5,713 nt of DNA from the NCBI GenBank assembly GCA_030917225.1, contig JAUPVD010000204.1:1-5713 (forward strand), given 5' to 3'. The translations under genes and the position numbers were made by a program. Shown piece by piece: positions 1 to 4,509 of this stretch. Position 1 is the stretch's first letter, and every line of letters starts with the position of its first letter. The notes under the pieces were generated by a model that made no database searches, was not told the origin of the DNA, and saw only the letters and a program-made list of their open reading frames with translations. This DNA comes from Pseudomonadota bacterium. GTDB taxonomy: Bacteria > Pseudomonadota > Gammaproteobacteria > Burkholderiales > Rhodocyclaceae.

Positions 1-107
1 AGTTCGTCGGCACCGATGCCGGTGCGTGGCAGGACAAATGCAGGCTCGGCCAGCGCGGGGGCGCAAAACAGCAATAGGAACAGGGTGCGAAAGAGGGCAG
101 CGATCAT
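1..107 (-). CDS. N-terminus of an exported protein of unknown family (truncated by window edge)
   Basis: An open frame on the minus strand starts at ATG 107..105 and runs off the left edge after about 35 codons. The visible residues form a Sec signal peptide: Met-Ile-Ala-Ala-Leu-Phe-Arg, then a hydrophobic core rich in Leu and Phe, then a probable signal peptidase I site after Ala-Pro-Ala-Leu-Ala (about residue 20). The mature part begins Glu-Pro-Ala-Phe-Val-Leu-Pro-Arg. A Cys lies in the core, but it is not in a convincing lipobox. No other in-frame start is visible in the roughly 40 bases upstream, and there is no strong Shine-Dalgarno. The gene lies 99 bases beyond PEP-CTERM gene 1, with an intrinsic terminator between them, so it probably has its own promoter. 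It carries none of the inverted-repeat box found at the PEP-CTERM genes. Too little is visible to name a family. Confidence 0.6.
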   Translation of the reverse strand, partial: MIAALFRTLFLLLFCAPALAEPAFVLPRTGIGADE

Positions 108-160
108 GCTGCCGATGATAGCCGAGGCTCGCGACGTCGGTGCGAGCCGGCCAGCAAAAG

Positions 161-189
161 AAAAACCCTGCCTTGCGGGCAGGGTTTTT
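161..189 (-). terminator. Intrinsic terminator of PEP-CTERM gene 1
   Basis: A perfect 12-bp inverted repeat (161-172 with 178-189, loop TTGCG) combines a CCCTGCC/GGCAGGG core with A/T ends. Read on the minus strand it ends in a T-rich tail and lies 17 bases past the stop of the 207-737 gene. The A-rich opposite arm means it could also act on plus-strand transcripts. Confidence 0.9.
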
Positions 190-206
190 GGCAGAGCGGT
201 AAAGAC

Positions 207-737
207 TCAGGCGTTGGTCTTGGCGCGGCGGCGTGCCACCGTAGCCATCAGGCCCAGGCCGGCCAGCATCAGTGCGTAGCTTTCCGGTTCCGGCACCGGC
301 AGGGCGCTCAGTGCCACGGCGTAGGTACCGCCGGACAGGCCGTTGGCAACACCGGTAATGTCGAGGTGGTAATCACCAGCGGCCGGCAGGGTGAACGAGT
401 AGGTCAGGTTGTTGCCGGCAAAGGTGCCAAGAATGTTCCAGCCATTCGGATGGTGGTTATCCCACAGCGTTGCGGAAAGACCGGCGATGTCGAGAATGTT
501 CAGGCTGTAAAGCGACAGCTGAAGGTTGTTGGCCGAGCTGGACAGGGTCGAGGCACCGGTAACGTTGAAGTTGAAGGTGTCCCAGAAGCTGCCAACCTGG
601 TGGTTGAAAACGTGGGTGCTGACAGCAGCACCGACCGGAGTGGCCAGGGTGTAGACCTGATCATCGGCCACTGCGGAGCCAGCGGCAGCCAGGCCGATGG
701 CCAGAGCCATGGTGGTTTTCTTGAGCATGAGATTCAT
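207..737 (-). CDS. PEP-CTERM sorting domain protein, FxDxF type
   Basis: A 176-residue secreted protein. The start ATG at 737..735 is preceded by a good ribosome site (AAGGAA, 748..743); a second ATG three codons later is less well placed. A Sec signal peptide covers about residues 1-24 (Lys-Lys, a hydrophobic stretch, Ala-Val-Ala before Asp-Asp). Phe51-Trp-Asp53-Thr-Phe55 matches the motif of the FxDxF family of PEP-CTERM proteins. The rest looks like a beta-sandwich rich in Asn, Ser and Thr. The C-terminal tail from residue 148 is a full exosortase signal: VPEPESYA, a Leu/Gly/Met helix, then Arg-Arg-Arg. In this system the helix holds the protein in the inner membrane until an exosortase, encoded elsewhere, cleaves at the PEP motif. 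The exact function is unknown. The gene has its own boxed promoter (788-847) and terminator, so it is probably monocistronic. Confidence 0.93.
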   Translation of the reverse strand: MNLMLKKTTMALAIGLAAAGSAVADDQVYTLATPVGAAVSTHVFNHQVGSFWDTFNFNVTGASTLSSSANNLQLSLYSLNILDIAGLSATLWDNHHPNGWNILGTFAGNNLTYSFTLPAAGDYHLDITGVANGLSGGTYAVALSALPVPEPESYALMLAGLGLMATVARRRAKTNA

Positions 738-787
738 GAAAATTCCTTGAATGAGTATCGATGAAGAATAGGAAAAACGGTTGATGG

Positions 788-847
788 AGTATCCATAGCT
801 ATTGCATTGGCATCAATAGCTCTTTAGTACCAAGACGAAGGTCATAG
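788..847 (-). promoter_or_regulatory. PEP-CTERM-type boxed promoter of gene 207-737 (divergent copy)
   Basis: Read on the minus strand: CTATGAC (847..841), 8 bases, a degenerate 16-bp box TGGTAC-TAAA-GAGCTA (832..817), -35-like TTGATG (816..811), a 17-bp spacer and -10-like GATACT (793..788). Predicted transcription start is near 781, giving a leader of about 43 bases. The box keeps only 3 of 6 arm pairs, but every spacing equals that at the other four PEP-CTERM genes, and CTATGAC-N20-GCTATTG is shared exactly with the promoter at 4267-4326. Confidence 0.55.
797..821. repeat. 8-bp inverted repeat around the gene 1 promoter
   Basis: AGCTATTG (797-804) and CAATAGCT (814-821) are exact inverted copies 9 bases apart. 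They overlap the right arm of the box, the -35 hexamer and the spacer of the 788-847 promoter. This may be a second binding site for the same or another regulator. Confidence 0.5.
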
Positions 848-867
848 AAAGTCACCAAACAGAAACA

Positions 868-890
868 AAACCCGCCAGGCAGGCGGGTTT
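868..890 (-). terminator. Intrinsic terminator of galE
   Basis: A perfect 9-bp stem AAACCCGCC/GGCGGGTTT (868-876 with 882-890, loop AGGCA) is followed on the minus strand by TGTTTCTGTTT. It lies 29 bases past the galE stop and just before the promoter elements of the next gene, which separates the two transcripts. Confidence 0.88.
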
Positions 891-919
891 GCGGTTCAGG
901 CAGGGTCATGCGTACGGCA

Positions 920-1939
920 TCAAGTTGCCAGATTTTCCGCTGCCCATTGCTGCCAGCGCCATGAGTCCTGGCACATCTGATCCAGCCCGCGCTCGGCACG
1001 CCAGCCCAGCAAGCCCGCCGCCAGCGAAGGGTCGGCATAACACTGCGACACATCGCCGGGGCGTCGGGCAACGATGCGGTAGGGCACCTTGCGGCCGCTG
1101 GCCTGCTCGAAAGCCTTGACCACCTCCAGCACGCTGTAACCGCGCCCGGTGCCCAGGTTCACCGTCATGATGCCGCGCTTGCTGGCCAGCGCCGTTAGCG
1201 CAGCCAGGTGCCCGCGCGCCAGATCGACGACATGGATGTAGTCGCGCACGCCGGTGCCATCCGGCGTTGAATAATCGTTGCCGAAAACCGACAGCTCCGC
1301 TCGCTGGCCCACGGCCACCTGGGCGATGAAAGGCATCAGATTATTGGGGATGCCGTTCGGGTCTTCGCCGATCAGGCCGGACGCATGCGCGCCCACCGGG
1401 TTGAAGTAGCGCAGCAGCGCGATATGCCAAGTGTCATCGGCCTGTGCCACGTGACGCAGCACCTCCTCCACCATCAGCTTCGATTGCCCGTAGGGGTTGG
1501 TGGCCGAAAGCGGAAACTCCTCGCGGATCGGCACCGTATGCGGGTCGCCATACACCGTGGCGGAAGACGAGAAGACCAGCGTCTTCACCCCATGCTCGGC
1601 CATCACCTCGGCCAGCGCGATGCTGCCGGAAACATTGTTGTCGTAATAGCGCAGCGGCTGTTCCACCGACTCGCCCACCGCCTTGAGGCCCGCGAAATGA
1701 ATCACTGCACCGATCGGATAGCGGCCGAACACCTCGCGCAGCGCCTCACGGTTGCGGATATCCGCTTCGTGAAAAGCCAGCTTGCGGCCGCTGATCTTCT
1801 CCACCCGCCCGAGTACTGCCGGCTTGCTGTTCGAGAAATTGTCGACCACCACCAGATCGTGGCCCGCCGCCAGCAGCTCGACGCAGGTATGGGAACCGAT
1901 ATAGCCGGCGCCGCCAGTAACAAGAATGGTTGATTTCAT
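920..1939 (-). CDS. galE: UDP-glucose 4-epimerase
   Basis: A 339-residue protein, close to the 338 of E. coli GalE. It interconverts UDP-glucose and UDP-galactose (some members also the N-acetyl forms) in the cytoplasm using tightly bound NAD. Visible motifs of the extended SDR fold: Rossmann loop TGGAGYIGSHT (8-18), VVVDNFSNS (30-38) with the NAD-ribose Asp, HFAG (81-84), FSSSATVYG with catalytic Ser126 and Thr128, and YGQSK with catalytic Tyr150 and Lys154. GVRDYIHVVDLARGH and NLGTGRGYSV, conserved in GalE, follow. ATG at 1939 is chosen because it gives the family start MKSTILVTGG; a TTG five codons upstream would only add MFKTL. No strong Shine-Dalgarno is seen for either. It sits among PEP-CTERM genes but has its own promoter-like sequence and terminator. 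A role in supplying UDP-Gal for exopolysaccharide is inference from this context. Confidence 0.96.
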   Translation of the reverse strand: MKSTILVTGGAGYIGSHTCVELLAAGHDLVVVDNFSNSKPAVLGRVEKISGRKLAFHEADIRNREALREVFGRYPIGAVIHFAGLKAVGESVEQPLRYYDNNVSGSIALAEVMAEHGVKTLVFSSSATVYGDPHTVPIREEFPLSATNPYGQSKLMVEEVLRHVAQADDTWHIALLRYFNPVGAHASGLIGEDPNGIPNNLMPFIAQVAVGQRAELSVFGNDYSTPDGTGVRDYIHVVDLARGHLAALTALASKRGIMTVNLGTGRGYSVLEVVKAFEQASGRKVPYRIVARRPGDVSQCYADPSLAAGLLGWRAERGLDQMCQDSWRWQQWAAENLAT

Positions 1940-1974
1940 GAGTGTCTTGAACAAGGAAGGCTGCGATGGGCGGG

Positions 1975-1983
1975 ATTATGCCA
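1975..1983 (-). promoter_or_regulatory. Possible extended -10 promoter of galE
   Basis: The minus strand reads TGG-CATAAT (1983..1975), an extended -10 with 5 of 6 matches to TATAAT, about 36 bases before the galE start. No good -35 is seen, as expected for extended -10 promoters. It lacks the TAGTCC-type inverted repeat of the PEP-CTERM genes. Confidence 0.4.
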
Positions 1984-2020
1984 CTCAAAGGCGAAGGGAT
2001 TATTTCGCCGGTACCAACAA

Positions 2021-2045
2021 AAAACCCGTCTTGCGACGGGCTTTT
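2021..2045 (-). terminator. Intrinsic terminator of PEP-CTERM gene 2
   Basis: The stem is CCCGTC/GACGGG (2025-2030 with 2035-2040, loop TTGC), extended by AAAA/TTTT across a single bulged C. On the minus strand it ends in a run of six T. It lies 18 bases past the stop of gene 2064-2654 and upstream of galE. Confidence 0.88.
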
Positions 2046-2063
2046 GGCCGGGCTGAAAACCGA

Positions 2064-2654
2064 TCAGGCTTGCGACTTGCGGCGGCGTGCCACCGTGCCC
2101 ATCAGGCCCAGGCCGGCAAGCAGCAGCGCATAGCTTTCCGGTTCCGGCACGGCCTGCACCGAAACGTTGTCCAGTATGGCGCCCATGTTGTCGCCGCCGG
2201 CGTTGTTGAAAACCAGGCTGTAGGTGCCGGTGACCGTCGGCGTGAATGTCAGCGAATACTGTGTCCAGGGCGAATCGCTCGCCAGCGGATTCAGCGACAT
2301 CGTGCTGCTGCCGAAGATGATCTGCAGGTTTTCCGAACCGCCGCGCTGGTTGCCGGCAATGTCGAAGAACGACGTGTAGGTGGTGCCGGCCGTCAGCAAA
2401 AGATCGCGGCTGAGCACGCCAGCATTCGAGGTGGAACCGTCGAGGTCGACACACATACCGCCGCCAGTGGCGCACAGGTAACCATAACCGCCCGCACCGA
2501 CCAAATCGACGGTGCCGCCCGAAACATTCCAGCCCGAAGGGATCGTGTTCAGGCCATAAGGGTTGCCGTTGAAGTTATCGGCAAAGACCGTGGTCGAGGC
2601 CTGCGCCAGGCACGGAACCAGGGCAGCGATGGCGATAGCGAGGGTTTTTTTCAT
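2064..2654 (-). CDS. PEP-CTERM protein with DUF642-like (choice-of-anchor C-like) domain
   Basis: A 196-residue exported protein. The start is ATG 2654..2652 (MKKTLAIAIA), with AAAGGA eight bases upstream. The longer frame back to 2726 is rejected because it runs through the predicted promoter and lacks a signal peptide at its start. Signal peptide residues are 1-19 (cut after Ala-Gln-Ala). The mature region follows the order of DUF642 / choice-of-anchor C galactose-binding-like sandwiches: GWNVSGGTVDLVG, CVDLDGS, GVLSRDLLLTAGTTYTSFFD, then W..YSLTFTPT.TGTYSLVF and ILDNVSV. Family assignment is by pattern recognition only. Two Cys near residues 61 and 68 could pair. The tail from residue 169 is VPEPESYA, a Leu/Gly helix and Arg-Arg-Arg-Lys. 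The gene lies 93 bases after gene 3 on the same strand but has its own boxed promoter. Confidence 0.92.
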   Translation of the reverse strand: MKKTLAIAIAALVPCLAQASTTVFADNFNGNPYGLNTIPSGWNVSGGTVDLVGAGGYGYLCATGGGMCVDLDGSTSNAGVLSRDLLLTAGTTYTSFFDIAGNQRGGSENLQIIFGSSTMSLNPLASDSPWTQYSLTFTPTVTGTYSLVFNNAGGDNMGAILDNVSVQAVPEPESYALLLAGLGLMGTVARRRKSQA

Positions 2655-2697
2655 TGTTGGTGTCCTTTGGGTCCCGGAATAGGAGACGCGACGTCGC

Positions 2698-2742
2698 AGG
2701 GTATGCTCCGGCAGCAATGCCGGCAATAGTCCTTCCGGACTA
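2698..2742 (-). promoter_or_regulatory. PEP-CTERM-type boxed promoter of gene 2064-2654
   Basis: On the minus strand there is a perfect inverted repeat TAGTCC-GGAA-GGACTA (2742..2727), then without a gap TTGCCG (2726..2721, -35), 17 bases, and TACCCT (2703..2698, -10). Predicted start is near 2691, with a leader of about 37 bases. The box begins 5 bases after the stop of the upstream gene, so the upstream CTATGAC element has no room outside coding sequence and is absent. TACCCT recurs at the same place in the promoter at 4267-4326. Confidence 0.65.
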
Positions 2743-2747
2743 CTCGC

Positions 2748-3308
2748 TCAATCCCGGCGGCGACGGAGAGTAATCGTGCCCATCAGTCCCAGGCCGGCGA
2801 GCAGCAGCGCGTAGGTGCCGGGTTCCGGCACAGCGGTGACGCTGACGTTGAAAGCGCCCGTGTTGTTGTTGTGGTAAGTGTCATTGACCGACGCATAGAT
2901 ATGGCCGGCCGTTACCAGCGTGAGGATCTTCGACGACCCGATCAGGAACCAGTCCGACGCCGAAGAAGGCGTCGAGGTCAGCGTACCGATCAGCGCGCCG
3001 ATCAGCGCATTCGTGCCGGCCGCACCGTAATTGCCGTCGGCCAGATACGAACCCGAAGGGTTGAAATAGGGGTAGTTTGGGCTGGTCACCGTCGTTTCCG
3101 GCAGGCCATCCGGCGTCATCCGGAAAGAACCGTTGCCCACCAGATCGACAATGCCGGTGGCGGTGATCTGATAGGTACCCGCCGCGAAGCTGCCCAGATC
3201 GGTGAGGATGCCGGAGCTACCCGAGCCGCCGGGCGACACGGTGCTGGCGAACGACGCCTGCGCGCAAACCAGCGCAAGGGCGGAAATGACAAGGCGGAGG
3301 AATTTCAT
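2748..3308 (-). CDS. PEP-CTERM protein with LecA/PA-IL-like lectin domain
   Basis: A 186-residue exported protein. The start is ATG 3308..3306 (MKFLRLVISA), with GGGAG six to ten bases upstream; an in-frame TTG at 3329 is less likely. Signal peptide is about residues 1-21. The mature part resembles the galactose-binding, calcium-dependent PA-IL (LecA) lectin fold: an early GTYQITATGIV strand, MTPDG, the segment IGALIGTL.. FLIGSS (about 103-126), then IYASVNDTYHNNNTGAFNV (138-154). In Pseudomonas LecA the matching region is a YND..TYGNNSGSFSV segment that supplies the Ca2+ and sugar ligands; here Asp143, Thr144 and Asn147-149 are candidates, with a shorter loop. Sugar binding is inference. The tail from residue 160 is VPEPGTYA, a Leu/Gly/Met helix and Arg-Arg-Arg-Arg-Asp. 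There is no clear terminator before the next gene, so read-through is possible. Confidence 0.9.
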   Translation of the reverse strand: MKFLRLVISALALVCAQASFASTVSPGGSGSSGILTDLGSFAAGTYQITATGIVDLVGNGSFRMTPDGLPETTVTSPNYPYFNPSGSYLADGNYGAAGTNALIGALIGTLTSTPSSASDWFLIGSSKILTLVTAGHIYASVNDTYHNNNTGAFNVSVTAVPEPGTYALLLAGLGLMGTITLRRRRD

Positions 3309-3342
3309 GGGGACTCCCGGAGACTGCAATGACGGTCAGCCC

Positions 3343-3401
3343 ATTTTAGTTCGTGGGTTCGCTGAGTAAATGGGCCGATCGGACTAAACCTTTAGTCATA
3401 G
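3343..3401 (-). promoter_or_regulatory. PEP-CTERM-type boxed promoter of gene 2748-3308
   Basis: On the minus strand: CTATGAC (3401..3395), the box TAGTCC-GATC-GGCCCA (3386..3371, 4 of 6 arm pairs), -35-like TTTACT (3370..3365), a 16-bp spacer, and a good -10, TAAAAT (3348..3343). Leader is about 28 bases. GACTAAA-GG-TTTAGTC (3397..3382) forms a second exact inverted repeat that overlaps the left arm, so three half-sites may lie in tandem. Confidence 0.65.
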
Positions 3402-3408
3402 ATCGCCA

Positions 3409-3473
3409 GATTTTTAATGGGGACGCTACCCCTTTTCAACTCTTTGATTTTTAAAGGGGACGCTACCCTTTTT
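3409..3473 (+). repeat. REP-like doublet (GGGGACGCTACCC), two direct copies
   Basis: Two 28-base units (3409-3436 and 3446-3473; period 37) match at 26 of 28 positions: GATTTTTAA, then the core GGGGACGCTACCC, then a T-run. Each core can fold as a small hairpin (GGGG/CCCC or AAAGGG/CCCTTT around ACGCTA). The same core occurs at 5198-5210, 17-20 bases before a RAYT gene, so these are probably non-autonomous REP elements of that transposase. They sit between the promoter of gene 3 and the terminator of gene 4. Confidence 0.8.
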
Positions 3474-3477
3474 TGCA

Positions 3478-3511
3478 AAAGAAAAACCCGGCTGCGGCCG
3501 GGTTTTTCTTT
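3478..3511 (-). terminator. Intrinsic terminator of PEP-CTERM gene 4
   Basis: A perfect 15-bp stem (3478-3492 with 3497-3511, loop TGCG) has a GC-rich CCCGGC/GCCGGG core and A/T-rich ends. On the minus strand it ends in a T-run. It lies 31 bases past the stop of the 3543-4169 gene. The symmetric A and T tracts also allow termination on the plus strand. Confidence 0.9.
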
Positions 3512-3542
3512 GGGGTTGGGGCTGCTTTATTTCTGGTTGCGC

Positions 3543-4169
3543 TCAGGCAGCCGAAGATTTGCGACGGCGGATGATGCTGCCCATCAGCCCAAGGCCGGCC
3601 AGCAGCATGGCGTAGGTTTCCGCCTCCGGCACTGCTGCGATCTGCAGGTTGTCGATACCGTAGGGCGAGAAGCCAGTTGCAGAGCCGGTAAGCACCAGCT
3701 TGTCATACGAGCCGGCACCGAAGTTGACCGATGTCCAGTTGTTGACCGCACCGAACGTGATCGACTGCGTGCCGACCAGCGTGCTGCCGAGATAAACGTT
3801 GGCCGCCAGCGTCTGCCCGGCGCTTGAGCCGTTCGAGCGCGAGATGTCGAATGACAGGTTGGTTACAGTGTTGGTGAAACTGATTGTCGTAACGTAGCTA
3901 TCACCATTGGTGGTGCCGTTGTTGCCGAGAAAGGCTGTGCCGTTGGTGCCAAACAGACCCCAGTTGCCCGGATCGCCGTTGCCGAGGCCGCCCCAGGTAC
4001 CCGCATTGTCGTTGCCGAAAATGACACCGAGAGACGAATAGAGCGCCGTGATCGGCACATTGTTGTTGATGGCGGCGTATTCGTCGAAGGTGATGGTGGT
4101 TGCGTTGGCAGCACCGGCGAAGGTCAGGCTGGCGGCAGCAGCCAGCGGCAGGAAAGCGCGTAGTTTCAT
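3543..4169 (-). CDS. PEP-CTERM-type protein with variant PEA motif
   Basis: A 208-residue exported protein. The start is ATG 4169..4167 (MKLRAFLPLA), with GAGG nine bases upstream. Signal peptide is residues 1-23, cut after Ala-Asn-Ala. The mature protein begins TTITFDEYAAINNN and has a Gly/Asn-rich stretch (about 50-80), then alternating beta strands (VTTISF, VTNLSFDI, LAANVYLGSTLVGTQSITF, YDKLVLTG) ending in GIDNLQI. This looks like a jelly-roll adhesin or matrix domain, but I do not recognise a named family. The tail from residue 180 is VPEAETYA, a Leu/Gly/Met helix and Arg-Arg-Arg-Lys. The second Pro of PEP is replaced by Ala through a single CCG-to-GCG difference, although the rest of the sorting signal is intact. 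It has its own boxed promoter and terminator. Confidence 0.9.
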   Translation of the reverse strand: MKLRAFLPLAAAASLTFAGAANATTITFDEYAAINNNVPITALYSSLGVIFGNDNAGTWGGLGNGDPGNWGLFGTNGTAFLGNNGTTNGDSYVTTISFTNTVTNLSFDISRSNGSSAGQTLAANVYLGSTLVGTQSITFGAVNNWTSVNFGAGSYDKLVLTGSATGFSPYGIDNLQIAAVPEAETYAMLLAGLGLMGSIIRRRKSSAA

Positions 4170-4266
4170 AATGGGGAACCTCGCTAAGTATGATTATTTG
4201 AGAGACGGAAAGCACCGCAGCAAGTGATTCGCTTCTCACCGACGATGCAACTGAAAACACACGCTC

Positions 4267-4326
4267 AGGGTAGGCGGCGAGCGAGACAGTGGCAATAGCC
4301 CTATCGGGCTAAGCCCTTTGTCATAG
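4267..4326 (-). promoter_or_regulatory. PEP-CTERM-type boxed promoter of gene 3543-4169
   Basis: On the minus strand: CTATGAC (4326..4320), 8 bases, a perfect inverted repeat TAGCCC-GATA-GGGCTA (4311..4296), TTGCCA (4295..4290, -35), 17 bases, and TACCCT (4272..4267, -10). The arms differ from TAGTCC at one position, and both arms changed together, so symmetry is kept. This points to a symmetric protein-binding site. Leader is about 90 bases. Confidence 0.65.
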
Positions 4327-4407
4327 GTGAAGCAAAGGCGGTATCTGCCACGCGAGAGAAGGCCGGTGGCAAAAAATAATCGGCGAGCCGTAATGATTCA
4401 TAGAGCA

Positions 4408-4452
4408 TAGTCTGGAAGGACTATTGTGCTAATATCCGCGCCAACCTATTGT
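4408..4452 (+). promoter_or_regulatory. PEP-CTERM-type boxed promoter of gene 4510-5094
   Basis: TAGTCT-GGAA-GGACTA (4408-4423, 5 of 6 arm pairs) is followed directly by TTGTGC (4424-4429, -35), 17 bases and TATTGT (4447-4452, -10). It is nearly identical to the box of gene 2 over TAGTC-GGAAGGACTATTG. An alternative -10, TAATAT at 4430-4435 with a TG upstream, looks stronger by itself but does not fit the common spacing. Confidence 0.62.
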
Positions 4453-4509
4453 CATATAACCGATGATCGGTTCCACACCTTCCACGCCAATTCAAAACAA
4501 GGAATACAC

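Larger units (their letters stand above)
4170..4509. promoter_or_regulatory. 340-base divergent control region between PEP-CTERM genes 4 and 5
   Basis: No gene is supported here. The region holds two boxed promoters facing away from each other (minus at 4267-4326, plus at 4408-4452), with the two palindromes 96 bases apart. The minus-strand leader is long (about 90 bases). The plus leader contains a small hairpin AACCGA-TGA-TCGGTT (4458-4472) and the AAGGAA ribosome site of gene 5 (4499-4504). I see nothing definite in 4327-4400. Confidence 0.75.

Noticed and set aside
126..148. Hairpin GGCTCGC/GCGAGCC before the truncated gene
   Set aside because: It has no T-run and a 9-base loop; I cannot assign a function beyond the GC-rich background.
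1385..1933. Plus-strand open frame inside galE
   Set aside because: It lies antisense to well-conserved GalE motifs, and its translation is His/Arg-rich without any recognisable domain.
1970..1983. Possible sigma-54 promoter upstream of galE (TGGCAT ... GC on the minus strand)
   Set aside because: GG and GC are separated by 9 rather than 10 bases and the -12 element lacks TTGC. I also looked near the PEP-CTERM genes for a sigma-54 site, since PrsK/PrsR systems use one, and found none.
2688..2697. 10-bp palindrome GCGACGTCGC in the leader of gene 2
   Set aside because: Such GC-rich palindromes arise by chance at this composition, and it does not recur before the other genes.
2708..2723. Hairpin CCGGCA-GCAA-TGCCGG as a terminator for the lectin-like gene
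   Set aside because: There is no T-run on the minus strand, and it overlaps the -35 and spacer of the gene 2 promoter. Termination there is not supported.
2871..3332. Plus-strand open frame opposite the lectin-like gene
   Set aside because: It is an Arg-rich antisense shadow; the minus-strand frame has a signal peptide, ribosome site and sorting tail.
3409..3473. Tandem repeat as a CRISPR fragment
   Set aside because: There are only two units with a 9-base gap between them. The core recurs next to a RAYT gene and no cas gene is visible.
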